From: Glebionis coronaria
Lineage: Eukaryota > Streptophyta > Magnoliopsida > Asterales > Asteraceae
Assembly: GCA_025667525.1 (NCBI GenBank)
Contig: CM046875.1
Location: forward strand, 433,888,617 to 433,952,616
DNA length: 64,000 nucleotides
Reading direction: 5' to 3'
Both the position numbers and the translations under genes were made by a program. Shown here piece by piece: positions 1-12,440 of the stretch (within the stretch, counting starts at the first letter, position 1; every line of letters starts with the position of its first letter). The notes beneath the pieces are model-generated. The model was given only the letters and a program-made list of their open reading frames with translations. It was not told the origin of the DNA and did no database searches.

Positions 1-1
1 A

Positions 2-3000
2 AACGACTCGATTAAGATGATGCTTTTTCCGTATTCCTTAGCGGGGCCCGCAAAAATTTGGTTAGATAAAGAGCCACCCAATTCTATATTGACGTGGAAG
101 GATCTCGTTTCAAAGTTCGTGAACCAATTTTTTCCGCCCTCTAAGACTACGCACTTGAAAAACGAGATTTCAAAGTTTTCGCAAGAGTATAATGAGAGTT
201 TTTCAACGGCTTGGAATAGGTTTAAGGAAATGTTGCACGAATGTCCTCATCATGGTTTTTCCGACTTGCATCAAATTGACACATTTTACAATGGCTTGAA
301 CGATCATGAGCGTGATTATCTTAATGCCGCCGCGGGTGGTAATTTTTTATGTAAGACGGTCGAGGAAGCATTGTTAATCATTGAGAATAGGTCTAAGGTG
401 TATAGTCCTCGTAGCACGTCGAGTGTTCGTAAGGCTTCGTCTTCGTCTTCGCCTTCATTGTCACACACCGTTGATGCTTTCCAAGTCGAGGCTAATTTGG
501 AGAACAAAATTTTTGATATAGTGAAAGGATTGTTAGTTGAGTTTAAAGTTGGTGAACAACCCGCTCCCGCTACGATTAAAGCGGTTGAGGTTTCTTGTAT
601 GTATTGTGGTGGAGCTCACGATTATTCCGAGTGCATTACCAACGGTGGTAACACTTCGAGTGCCTTCGCGGCCGCGGGAACTTATAACCAAAACGGTCAA
701 GTTCCTCGCACTAATCAATTGACTCCACCGGGTTTTTCACCAAATCAAAATGCTAACAATTATCGAAACAATCAAGTTGGTTACCAAAGGAATCAAAGGA
801 ACAATTACAAGGGTAATAACAACTATGGGAATCAAGGGAGTAGTAGTAGCCAATTGCAAAATCAAAATCAAAACCGTAATTTTCAAAACACGAGTCAAGG
901 TCTTCAAAATGCTTACACTAAAGAACTTCCAATGGACTTTGTGAATTACGCTACGGCAAATGATAAGATTTTGGAAAACATTCAAGAGCAATTGGCTAAT
1001 CAAGCTAGGGACACGGCTAAGAACGCAAAGGAGTTAGCTAATTTTGTTAAGGAAAATCTAGCCATGAGAAATGAATTGAAAAATGATTTTGCTAACCAAA
1101 TTCGAGGTCAAAACAACAAGATAGAGCAAAGTCATGCTAGGCTTGAACAAAGAATTGACCAAAAAGCCGCTAGTCAAGATTTGAAGTTTAATAGTCAAGA
1201 TGCTAAGCTTAACGCCATTTTAGAAGCCGTCATAGGGAACAAAGCCTCTACTTCGAGTGGTCTACCTAGTAACACCGTTTCAAACCCGAAGGGAGAGATG
1301 AAAGTGATTACCACACGAAGTGGTAAGACACTTAAAGAACCGATTCCTCAACCAATTACTCCAACGGTGGAGGAAATTGAGGAAGAACCCGAGGTGGTGG
1401 TCGAAAAGGAGCATATTTCAATCCCACAAAGTACCGCTCATGCCACACCTACGGTTGACCCATCACCCATATTGGAACCCGAGATTCCAAAGGCTATGCC
1501 TATGCCCCAACCCACACCACCCTTGCCTTACCCATCAAGACTTAGGAAGGAGAAACGACAAGAGCGCGATAACTACCAATTTGAGCTTTTTATGAAAATG
1601 TTTCGTGATTTGCATTTTAATGTGAGTTTCGCCGATGTTTTGGTCATGATGCCTCGATTTGCCGCTAACTTTAAGAGTATGTTGAACAACAAGGAAAAAT
1701 TGCACCAAATGTCTAGTTGTTCGTCGGTTTATCTTAATCGCATACCTCAAAAAGTCGGTGATCCCGGTAAATTTTTGATCCCTTGTGCAATTCAAGATAT
1801 GGAAGAATGCTATGCCTTGGCCGATCTTGGTGCTAGCATTAACTTGATGCCACTTGCAATCTTCAAGTCGCTCAATCTTCCTAATCTTACTCCTTCACGA
1901 ATGTCTATTGAGTTGGCCGACCATTCCACGATTCTTGCATGTGGTTTGGCGGAAGACGTTTTTGTGAAAGTGGGGAAGTTCTACTATCCCGTAGACTTTA
2001 TCGTTGTCGATATCCCCACGGATCCTCAAGTTCCTCTTATTTTAGGTCGTTCGTTTTTAGATACGTCTATGGCTTTAATTGATGTTCATGCTAGAAAGAT
2101 CACCTTACGTTTCAACGACGAGGAACTTGTTATAAACGCAACTCAAAATTCTCAACATTCTCATGTTTATTCCGTTGCTACCATAAACCTCGTTGATATG
2201 ATTGACGTGCTTTGCGAGGAATTTTCACAAGAAGTTTTAGGGTTTGGTGATGAAGAAACTAGTGGCAATCCCACTATGTTAGATCCAATTCTTGATAATT
2301 CGACACCAACCTTCACTCCTTTCGAAGGTGGTGGTTTTACGTTGGAAGAATTCGATGTTCCACGTACTTGTGACGAAGACCTCGACAACGATAAGGACTT
2401 CTCGATTATCAAGGATTTTCTCAACGATTTCCCATTGCCTCCACCCGAGGAGGTTATGAGTATCGAGCCCAAATCTTCACTTGAGGAACCACCTATCCTT
2501 GAGTTGAAAGATTTACCTCCTCACCTCGAATATGTCTATTTGGAGGAGGATGACAAGTTGCCGGTTATTATTGCGAAGGATCTTTCGAATAATGAAAAAA
2601 CCGCACTTGTCGATGTTCTTAAGGACCACAAAGGGGCGATTGCGTGGAAGTTATCCGACATTAAGGGAATCGATCCCAAGTTTTGTACCCACAAAATCTT
2701 AATGGAGGAGGATTTCAAGCCAAGAATCCAAAGTCAAAGGAGGGTGAACCCCAAAATTCACGACGTCATCAAAAAGGAGGTCCTTAAACTCCTTGACGCG
2801 GGAATGATTTACCCTATTTCCGATAGCCCTTGGGTGAGTCCTATTCATTGTGTCCCTAAAAAGGGAGGGATGACCGTTGTGCCAAACGACGCCAACGAGT
2901 TAATTCCCACTAGACTCGTGACCGGATGGAGAGTGTGCATTGACTATCGTAAGTTGAATGAAGCCACTCGAAAAGACCATTTTCCCTTGCCCTTCATGGA

Positions 3001-3046
3001 CCAATGTTGGAGCGTCTTGCGGGAAACGATTTCTATTGCTTTTTAG
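2..3046 (+). pseudogene. Gag-protease-RT (N-terminal part), Athila-like, element A
   Basis: The frame is open from base 2; the first ATG is at 17, but homology with the gag of F shows that the true start lies upstream of the window. Residue numbers count from that ATG. Residues 1-130 are a retrotransposon Gag core (RFKEMLHECPHHGF block). A zinc knuckle of form CX2CX3HX4C (CMYCGGAHDYSEC) lies near residue 195. A Gln/Asn-rich stretch and a coiled-coil-like segment follow at about 230-410. The aspartic protease active site is DLGAS at 603-607, and the RT N-terminus (SPWVSPIHCVPKKGG, then [13 protein letters not shown]) ends the frame. After FPLPFMDQ near base 3005 the frame is lost; alignment with E and with the downstream frame indicates a single missing base. 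Gag, PR and RT were therefore one polyprotein. Confidence 0.88.
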
Positions 3047-5379
3047 ATGGTTTTTCCGGTTACTTCCAAATTCCCATCGATCCTCGTGATCAAGAAAAAA
3101 CTACGTTTACGTGTCCATATGGAACGTTTGCCTATCGTAGAATGCCATTAGGACTTTGTAATGCACTGGGAACTTTTCAACGATGCATGATGGCTATTTT
3201 TCATGATATGATCGAGAAGACGATGGAAGTCTTAATGGATGACTTTTCCGTGTTTGGTGGTTCTTTCACTTCGTGTTTGTCGAACCTTGAGAGAATGTTA
3301 AAACGTTGTGAGGAAACCAACCTTGTGCTCAATTGGGAAAAGTGTCATTTTATGGTTAAGAGTGGAATCGTCTTAGGGCACAAGGTCTCGAAAGCGGGGA
3401 TTGAGGTAGATCAAGCTAAGGTAGACGTCATCGCCAAATTACCTCATCCCAAAACCGTCAAGGGAGTTAGGAGTTTCCTAGGCCACGCGGGCTTTTATCG
3501 ACGATTCATCAAGGATTTCTCGAAGATTTCTCGACCCATTACACATCTTCTTGAAAAAGAGGCACGTTTTGTCTTTGACGAAGATTGTGTACGAGCCTTT
3601 GAGATCCTTAAGCGGAAACTTACCGAAGCTCCCATTCTTGTTGCTCCCAATTGGAACCTCCCCTTTGAGCTTATGTGTGATGCTAGTGATTACGCCATTG
3701 GGGCCGTTTTGGGGCAACGTCATGATAAGCACTTCTTGCCTATACACTATGCTAGCAAGACGATGACCGAGGCTCAACTTAAATACACTACAACGGAAAA
3801 GGAGTTCCTTGCCGTGGTGTATGCATTTGAGAAATTCCGACCTTATCTCGTCTTGACGAAATGCATAGTGTATACGGACCATTCGGCTATTAAGTATCTT
3901 ATGGCAAAGCAAGATGCTAAGCCGAGATTACTTCGTTGGATTCTCCTCCTTCAAGAATTTGATCACAAAATCGTTGAAAAAAAAGGAGACGAGAATCTAG
4001 CGGCCGATCATCTCTCTCGTTTGGAAGATCCTCACCAAAGTGTTTACGAGCCTAAGGAAATCACCGAAACATTTCTGCTCGAGACACTTGGTGTAGTGAA
4101 TTCTAAGCTTGATTCTTCTACCCCATGGTTTGCGGATTTTGCAAATTACCATGCGGGTAACTTCATCATTAAGGGTATGACGACTCAAGAAAAACGAAAA
4201 TTCTTTCGTGACGTCAAGTTCTACTTTTGGAACGACCCTTACTTGTTTCGAACTTGTGCGGATCAAATCATCCGACGGTGTGTTTTTGGCACCGAAGCTT
4301 CTAACATCCTTAGAGCTTGCCATGAGGGACCCACGGGTGGTCACCACGGTGCTAATCTCACGGCTAAAAAGGTGTTTGATGCCGGCTTCTTTTGGCCTAC
4401 TATTTACCGAGATGCACAAGATCTTGTGAAGTCGTGTGATGCATGCCAACGACAAGGAAAAGCCTCACAAAAAGATGAAATGCCACAAAATATCATTCAA
4501 GTATGTGAGATCTTTGACGTTTGGGGCATAGACTTTATGGGGCCGTTCCCATCATCTCGTGGTAATAAGTACATTCTCGTTGCGGTTGACTACCTTTCTA
4601 AGTGGGTGGAGGCAAAGGCCTTGCCCACCAATGATGCTCGTGTGGTAGTTAAGTTCTTGAAAAGTTTGTTTGCTAGGTTTGGAACCCCTCGTGCTATCAT
4701 AAGCGATCGTGGAACCCATTTTTGTAATGACCAATTTGAAAGGGTTCTAAATAAATATGGGGTTACACATCGTCTTTCTACGGCTTATCACCCACAAACG
4801 AGTGGGCAAGTCGAGGTTTCAAACCGAGCGTTGAAGAGGATCTTGGAGAGATCCGTTGGGGAAAACCGACAATCTTGGTCGGATAAGTTAGACGATGCTT
4901 TATGGGCCTTTAGGACCGCTCATAAGACACCCATTGAGTGCACTCCCTATAAGCTTGTGTATGGAAAGAATTGTCATTTGCCTATCGAATTAGAACACAA
5001 GGCTTATTGGGCCCTAAAGCATTGTAATGATGACATGGAGACCGCGGGAAAACACCGGAAAATGCAATTAAATGAATTGGATGAATTAAGGGATATTGCT
5101 TATGAAAATTCATTGATTTATAAAGAGAAAACTAAAAAGTTGCATGATTCTAAAATTAAAAACCGGGTTTTTAACATTGGGGATCAAGTTTTACTTTTTA
5201 ATTCAAGATTGTAAATATTTTCCGGTAAATTGAAATCCCGTTGGTCCGGTCCATTCACCGTGACTCAAGTGTTTCCGTATGGGACCATCGAGCTAGCTCA
5301 AGATGATGGTCCTAACTTCAAGGTGAATGGACATAGGTTGAAGCACTACTTTGGCGGGGAAGTTCCATCCTTGAACTAA
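3004..5379 (+). pseudogene. RT-RNase H-integrase, element A
   Basis: This continues the pol polyprotein after the frameshift. Counting residues from base 3004: the RT palm has D15 in FLDGFSGY and the catalytic box LMDD at 77-80. RNase H has D226 (CDAS), E265, D292 and D335. Integrase has the HHCC zinc finger (H440, H447/448, C478, C481) and the catalytic triad D510 (WGIDFMG), D568 (ISDRGTHF) and E604. All these residues are present. A premature TAA at 5212-5214 interrupts the integrase C-terminus; homology to B continues in the same frame to a natural stop at 5377-5379 (ending VPSLN). No chromodomain is seen, as expected for Athila/Tat rather than chromoviruses. Confidence 0.9.
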
Positions 5380-7206
5380 CTCGACCAAGTCACCTTCCCC
5401 AATGATAATTAGTATTGAGGGGATCGAGTCGAGCTCATGACTCGGTAATAAAAAAACGAGGTGCCTCGTGGGGGAGTCCCATGCTTATCCTATGTACATA
5501 TTATCGCTTTAATGTAGCTTACGTGTGGGGATTCGTGCCCTTCCAACCTTTGTTCCGTGGTTGTTTGTGATATGTGGTTTTGTAGATCATGATCTTCACG
5601 ATTGGAGCCTCTCGTGTTCGTTTTATGGGAACACTCGATCGTTTGCTTTGGAGACATTTCTCAATATCCATGATATATCCTTTGATGTTCTAACCTTAGG
5701 TTTTTAGCACACTTCATAAACGGCTTTAAATTTATTGGTTACACCCATTTCATGCTAGATTAGGCATTCGACTTCGTCTCTAGTATGGGGGTGTTTGCAC
5801 CCCTAGACTCGAAACATTGAGGACAATGTTTAACTTTAGTATGGGGGGTGAATAGATACTTGCCTTGCCAAACCTTCACGCTTTCCAAAGTTTATCGTTT
5901 TGTTGCAAAATAAGGCTAAAAATGGCCAAATTTTAAAATTTTTCTCAAGTGTTTGAAGACACGAATGTAGGTTTTCCGATGGCGAGAATAAGAGTAATTT
6001 TTGACTCGACCGTGCGTGTTGAGCACTTAGCTTTGATTCCTTAACTACACATTAGGCTAAGTCTCTTAAATGAGGACGAGAAATGATAGAGTTAATTATA
6101 AGTTACTATGCTAAACGTAGAGTACTCGTATTCTTTCAAAAACTCATGTGTTCTCGTTGTTTGCTTATTCTCCCTTCGCATGTAAATATTTTTTGCTTAA
6201 TAAATATTGACTTAGCGGTTTAGTTAGGATTGTTGGGTTTCTAGTCTTTTCTAGTAGCTTCCGTGTAATTAAATTGGGAAGACATTAAGATATCGCCAGC
6301 GTCACGGTTTTGAAGTATTGGTACCCTAATAATCGAAAGCTTCACCCAATAATAAGATTTCAAGTGCTCACCTAAATGTAGCAAACAATTTGAAGCCCCA
6401 CAAGGCCTAAAATCTATGCAAAATTGAAAGTGAATCAAACCTTAATCTTCGAAGCTTTAAAGATCCAAAATTCGCCTTAGCGTGAGGATATACGTCTTTG
6501 GCTAATAAAACCACCGATGAGGCGGATAATAAAAGGCAAGGCAAGACCGAAGTCATAATAAAAGCTTCATGGCGAAGTTGAATAAAAGATGGAGGTAAAC
6601 CAAAGATAATAAGGCCCTTCCGTTAGGGGGCGTATAAAAGTCTTGGTAATAAGTCTCATGTTCAAAACCGTTATAAAACCGTGTTTATCGATTCTTCTTG
6701 TCAACTTAATTTTTTAACATCGTTGTCTATTGGGAGGGGTTATTGATTTGATGGTCTTAGTTACACCGTTAGGACTCTATTTTTAGACCTAAATCTCTAT
6801 TATCGCATAAGTCAAACAATGTATCCTCGTGAAACATTTAAGACATCATAAAATATAAGAGATACAACTTAGGAATAATGGGAGAATAAGTACGTAATTA
6901 GGGCATATGAGTAGTGTTAGCATTACTAACTTATAATGACAATGATCTCGTTGCACGCTTGGCATGGAATTGGAGTGAAAATCGAGGACGATGAAATTAT
7001 TTCTAACGAAGCATTCACGTGTTCTTATTCTATGAACCTAAACGTCCCATTTTGCGATGAAAATCATACATTTTGTCTATAACACAAGTAGTAGTAATAG
7101 TAGTAGTATAGCTAGTTTATCATTTCAATAAAGTCCATAAAAATGAATTTTGGAGATGCTTTGATACTTAATTCTAGCATTGCGTGAGGGCACGGCAATG
7201 GTTTAG
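5380..7206 (+). other. 3' noncoding region of element A
   Basis: There is no convincing ORF and no env-like gene. A block at 5419-5470 (GGGGATCGAGTCGAGCTCATG, then ACTCGGTAATAAAA) recurs at 51228 in F and in altered form at 54601 in B. The palindrome ACATTGAGGACAATGT at 5814-5829 is flanked on both sides by TAGTATGGGGG-like G tracts; the same arrangement recurs in F and B. The rest is AT-rich and featureless to me. Confidence 0.7.
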
Positions 7207-7216
7207 TATGGGGGAG
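7207..7216 (+). other. Polypurine tract of element A
   Basis: TATGGGGGAG lies directly before the LTR start TGATGAGAC, the usual plus-strand primer position. F has TATGGAGGAG at the same place. Confidence 0.75.
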
Positions 7217-10200
7217 TGATGAGACTTCTTTTATACATAGTCTCATCGTCCAATTAGGGCTTAAAATGCATTAAATATCATCAAAATACCCAAATATATG
7301 CTTGTGTTTGTTGCTTGTGTATTTTAGGTACGAATATTGAGAAAATGACAAAAGATCACAAGAATCAATAAAAAACGAACACGGGAAACGAAGCCGTACG
7401 ATGAACCAAGCCCTAATGAAGAATTTTCCAAAGAAAACCCTTGAAGATTTGAAGAATATTGAAGATTGGTCCTCCATGTTTGAAGAATTGACACTTTATA
7501 CCCTTGTATCTTCATAATTACAAGTTTGGTCCCTAAAGTTTGTCAAAATTACAAAAAGGACCCTTAACTTTGAAGAATTGGCAAATTTAGTCCCTCAACA
7601 AAACTAAATTGTCAATAATGGTCCTCCAAGAAGTCAACAAACAAGTCAAAGCCTTGAAGTTTGAAAACATGCTAAAATCAGTCCTTGGGATATGAAGAAA
7701 TTGCATGTTTAGTCCTTGTTTCAAGTTTATAAACAAATTGTGCCAAAAATGACAAGTTTCCAAAGTTAATTACAAAGGAAATGGGATTATTAGCTGTTTT
7801 ATACAAAGTAGAAGAAAGAAGAACCTTGAGGGGGCCAAACTGCCAAGACAACCAAACCTTACCCTCCAACCAGAAGCTTACACGTCATATTACCCACCCA
7901 ATTACCCAAATACCCTACCCATAACCCAACCCGTGACCCACAACCCACCAGGTTTATTTAATAAACCTGGTCAAATTAGTCAACCTTTTTTCCCACTAAA
8001 CATTAAATTTAAATTTAATCACCCCCAATTTGGATTAAAACTTCCCCATTATCCAGATAAACCCTAAAACATACCCAGTTTTAATTACCTTGATTTTTAA
8101 CCCAAACCCCAAATTACCTTGGGGGTTTTACTCACAACCCGACTCCCAACACCACAACTCACCCAGATAATGACCCTTGTACCTTTTTTCCCCTCAACGG
8201 CCTACCCACATCACATGAGAAGATGAAGACAAACTTGGAACAGCAATCTAAGGGCTCCAAATCAATCCTTTCTCCCAAAGGAACTCTATGAACGTCCAAG
8301 ATCAACTCTCAAAGCTGGCAACATCACATGGGAGCTTATTGACCAGTTCAAATTCAAAAGACCAAGGGCAGAATTGGGCATTCCACCCATTAGGGTTTAG
8401 GACTTGATTTTCTTGTATTATTTTATTATGAGCTTCTAGTTAGTTCTAAAGAGCAATATATAATGAGACGTATGTGTCACATTAGTCTTGTTCTTTTTTC
8501 TCCTTTTTTCACAACTTTGTAAGTCCTATTTTTAATGAATGAAAAAGGTGAAAGTTTGTTGATGAGAAGAAAGAGCCATCTCTATTTTACATTGTTGCTT
8601 GTTTAAATTCCAAGTTTTTACTTTTCAAGTCTTTTTTTTTAAATTTCAGTTTTTGTTCAAAGTTTCTGAAAGTTGGGATTTTTAGGCAAAAACCTTGTTC
8701 AAAGTTTGGTTTTTCAGGTTTCTAAAGTTGTTGTGTAAGTGTTTAAAAGGAAGTATAAGGAAGTTTGTGAAAAGGTTTTAAAAAAAAGAGAGAAAGATAA
8801 AAAAATCAGATTGCATATTGTGCTTGTGTTTCAAGTTTTCTCTTAGCAGGTATTGATTTTGTTTGTTCAAGAGTTCTGCATAGGCCCCAGCCTATAAGGA
8901 GGTGGCAAAGCAGCCACTAAGGGTTCTGGATGTAGGACCCTTAAGGTATTTCCTTGTTTCTCTTTTCATTTTTTTTAGTTTCTGAAAAATCTTGATGTTT
9001 TTGTTATTTGGCTTGAAATCTGGTTAAGTGTTGTTTGAATTATTGGATATTGCTCATTTTTCTTGTTATGCATGTTTAGAGTAATCTAAATCAGTTTGAG
9101 TGTGTTTTGAAAAGATTTGGTTTGTAAAAATTGCATTTCAGAACTTTAAGGGGTGTTTGGATTTGCAAATTACTTGAGTTTGTTTGATTAATTATGGGTT
9201 AAAACCTGTTGTAATCCTCTCAATAGTTTTTAATTAGGTCATAGGAGTGCAAGGGTTTCAGTTTAGACAGGTTTTAAAGCAACTTGTATGCAAAAACTTT
9301 GAAAAATTGATATAAAATCAGTAAACTGCTTGTGTGCCTGTCTTGGTTGAGATTTTTGCGTGAAATCTTGTAATCTGTTAAGAGTTAGGATCATATAGGG
9401 TTGGTGATTTCTTATAAGTCACTTGGTTGTTAATTGAGCAAGTTATGAAGGTTTAAAATTCAGATTTATGCATGAAATTTGTGTTGCTGTTCACAGACCT
9501 GCTTATTGCCTTGATCAGTAATTTTTGTGGCTTATTGGTGCTTATATTGTGTTATGGCTTACTTGTTTTGAGCTTTTCTTGACTCCTTATACTCAAAAGG
9601 AGTATAAGGGTGCCTTTGTTCCATTAAAATCACCACCAAACATCATAAACCAAGCCCTCTTGGTTTAACTTCACAAGTGAAGAAGGTTCACTTGTGTTCA
9701 TCAGTCAACAAACCTAACTGGGCACATTGTTGATCAAAACTTGATTCAATCCTTGTTAATATTTGATTTGGTTTGTGTTTTAGTGTTTAAATAGGTCACT
9801 GGATTGAGTTTTAAAAAAAAAAAAAAATTTGACAAAGTTCACCCTGCCTGGACTCGAACACGCGACCTTGCGTACCAAGGAGTAGCGTGCTTACTAGTGA
9901 TCTAGATGACTTTTTACGTTCATACTTCATTTCATTAGTTATTTAAGGTGATTTGTTTTTGTGCTTATTTAAGTTAACAACTTTTTAATAAGCTGTTTCT
10001 AGCTTATTTTCTTAAGCTTTTTAAGGTTTAGCATTTTTCATAGGATTGTATAAGGGTGTTTGACTTTTCTGAGCAAAAAGTAAATTTTTCCCTTTATTAT
10101 TTTATTTATTAGGAATATTTTAAGTTTAATTTTTAGAAAGTCTTTTAAAAATAGTAAAAAGTAACTTAAAAATATGGAAAAATAATTTTTAGGTTTTTAA

Positions 10201-11100
10201 TCAAACTTTTGAGGTTTACAGCTTATTAGGTTTTCAATTTAGCTTATTTTTAATTTTATAGGATTTTAGGGTTTTTAAGCAACTTTAAAATTTAATATAA
10301 AATTATTAAATAGGTTTCAGAAAATTTGGTTTGCATTCTTGTTTTAGTTACATTATTTAGGATTTTTGGGAATTTTTTGGAATTTATTTACAAACTTTTT
10401 ATTTTTTTGAATATTTTAATATTATTTTATTATTAAAAATTGAAGTTTTATTTTTTCTAGTTTTTTCATTTTTCCTAGGTTAAGGACATTAAATTAGGAG
10501 TTTTGTCACTTTCCAAATATTTTTTAGACTTTTCATTTAATTTCTAGAATTAATTTAAGATTTAATACATTTTAATAGTTTTTAAGTGTTTAAAAATAGT
10601 TTAATTTGGTTTTAAAATTTTTAAAAATAGTTTTTAGCTTAATTAGGTATTTTTGAGGTTTACAAACTATAAAATCTTGTTTAGGGCTTTTTAATAATTA
10701 AAAGTGATTTTTAGGGCTTTAATTAGCATTAAAAAGTCATTATTTAATTAATTAAAAGGTTTTAGCAAGTTTGGATTTTTTGTAAACTCTGAGAATATTA
10801 TTATTGGATTTTTAGGAATTTTTAGGTTAAAATTTTAATTTTGGCACTATTTACGGTTTTACGTTTACGCCTTTTTCGTCGTAGTTTAATTCATTTTCGT
10901 AACCGTCTTTCTCTTCTAATCCCATTTCTTTCTCAATCAGTATAATCACAAACATTAATCAACTCTTAACACAACGCACTTGCCTCCTTGGGAAACGAAC
11001 TTGGACTTCACTTGGGTCATTAGTGCTCGGTTTTCCTAAACCGACACTTAATACTACCACTATTTGTCATCCTTTTCCTAAAGGGTACAAAAACACTACA
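7217..11100 (+). repeat. 3' LTR of element A
   Basis: This 3.9-kb LTR starts TGATGAGAC and ends CACTACA. Its first ~32 bp form an inverted repeat (GATGAGAC with GTCTCATC). It aligns over much of its length with the F LTRs, for example the starts, the block near 7380-7640 about tolerating 'pale' AT-rich spacers with repeated GGTCC motifs, and the final part around CCTCCTTGGGAAACGAAC. It has many short AT-rich stretches and no significant ORF. It carries one tRNA-like insertion at about 9813-9912. Confidence 0.85.
9813..9912 (-). mobile_element. tRNA-derived SINE-like fragment
   Basis: On the minus strand this reads as a tRNA-like head with a box-B-like GTGTTCGAGTCC (plus-strand 9850-9861) preceded by AGTAAGCACGCTACTCC-like tRNA arm sequence. 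It ends in a run of 15 T (A-run at plus 9813-9827). The F LTRs lack it. I see no clean target duplication, so it may be a truncated SINE or a captured tRNA relic. It is not a functional tRNA gene: no complete cloverleaf is evident. Confidence 0.5.
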
Positions 11101-11292
11101 TCAGAGGTCAAGAGTTTGGTAATGAGTTTAATTATTTTTGTTTTGTATATGTGGTATTTTGAAACTTGAACTAAAGTTCACGTGGAAATGAGGGGAGTTC
11201 GTTTAGAACAAGTATCCTCATGTGATTTGTTGTTTGTGTGTTTGATCCTAAGGAGTAAATCTCGGGACGAGATTTCTATTAGGAGGGAGTGA
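11101..11292 (+). other. 3' internal end and polypurine tract of chromovirus D
   Basis: This short stretch between LTR A and LTR D ends AGGAGGGAGTGA, a polypurine tract directly before TGTGACAACCC. Upstream at 11257-11275 is a perfect 8-bp inverted repeat AAATCTCG-GGA-CGAGATTT. The same layout precedes the 3' LTRs of chromoviruses C and G. It is what remains visible of D's internal region. Confidence 0.75.
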
Positions 11293-11975
11293 TGTGACAA
11301 CCCTGGTTTTGAGGTTCGTCACTTAGTTTTATTTTGAGCTAGTTACGTGTCTTTACGTGTTTATGTGCTTATTGGTGTGTATAGATTGTGGTTTGGATAT
11401 CGTTTTCGGTACGGGGTACCTTGTGAGCGAAACGATGTGTGATGATTTCATGTTCATGAGTTCACATGGTAGTGACTATGAAGTGAGATGGTGTTATTTA
11501 GTGGTTTTACGTATATGTATATGTATTATTGAAAATCGTATTTTTATGATTTACGGTTTAGCATTTGGAGGTCTCGGATGAGGTAATTAGTCATATGGAT
11601 ATTTTTCGGGATGGTTTTAAGTCATTTAGGACTTAGTTATAAAGTTTATTTCAAAATTTGAGAGTTTTTATAAAAGTGTATATTTTACATCTTTTACGGT
11701 AAAACGCGTAAATTTGACTAGTTTTACGGTTTTGTGGTTTTGGAAGCTTTAGGAGCTGGAATAAATTAAGGAAAATTAAAATAATATTAATAACATAATA
11801 TTAAATAATAAAAATAAAAAAAACGAATTTAGGGTTGTTTGGGTCGGTTTAGACGCACCAAAGAAGAAAGAAAGAAGGGAAAAGCCCAAAACAGGCCCAA
11901 TGGACTTGTAATGGGATTAGGGGGCCTTTAGGACTTAACCAAACCCAACTCATAACCATAATAATCAGTTTTTAA

Positions 11976-12440
11976 CAAGGTTCTAAATAGCGCGCTATAG
12001 CGCGCCTTATAGCGTGCTATAGCGTGAAGCGTGGCCTCCACGTTACGAAACAGACTAAAGCGTCATCTCTAGGCGTTGCGTGTTAAAAAGCGGCATAAAG
12101 CGCGAAATAGCGCGCTATAGCGCGTAGCGTGACACTTGTTTTTGAATCTTTTTGCAAATTTACACGAATTGGGCTTATTTACTAGTTTTGAGCTATTAAA
12201 TAGACTTGGGTTTAGTAATTTACTATGGGAAAAAATCCTTAAATAACTATTCGTCAATTTTGTTTTATATTTGAATTAATGTATTGCTCCATTTGTAAAA
12301 TCGCTATATAAATATTAATTTATAAATATTTTGTGCCGCTATATACCACGCTTCGAAAAACGCCATAACTTCGCTATAGCTTGTGTAGCTTGAAGCTTGG
12401 CAATGCCGCTACGCTACGCTTCACGCTATTTACAACCTTG
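11976..12440. mobile_element. hAT-type MITE in LTR D
   Basis: This 465-bp element is bounded by terminal inverted repeats CAAGGTTCTAAATAGCG (left) and CGCTATTTACAACCTTG (right, inverted). It is flanked by a perfect 8-bp target duplication GTTTTTAA at 11968-11975 and 12441-12448. Its interior is rich in AGCGCGCTATAGCGCG-like palindromes near both ends and has no transposase ORF. The 8-bp TSD points to the hAT superfamily. The related LTR D' has no such insert at the matching position. Confidence 0.85.

Larger units (their letters stand above)
1..11100 (+). mobile_element. Athila-like Ty3/gypsy retrotransposon A, 3' part
   Basis: The element runs off the left edge of the window. It shows gag-protease-RT-RNase H-integrase in the order of Ty3/gypsy elements, then a 1.8-kb noncoding 3' region, a polypurine tract and a 3884-bp 3' LTR beginning TGATGAGAC and ending ACTACA. 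The right boundary is set by aligning the LTR end with the 5' LTR of the related element F, where a primer binding site follows. The next bases belong to chromovirus D, so A probably inserted in the internal region of D. The TSD cannot be checked because the 5' end is outside the window. Confidence 0.9.

Noticed and set aside
5380..7206. Possible env-like gene downstream of integrase in A
   Set aside because: Only short frames, no signal peptide plus transmembrane arrangement or coding-like composition.
9835..9912. Possible tRNA gene on the minus strand
   Set aside because: A box-B-like motif is present but no full cloverleaf; better read as a SINE-type relic.
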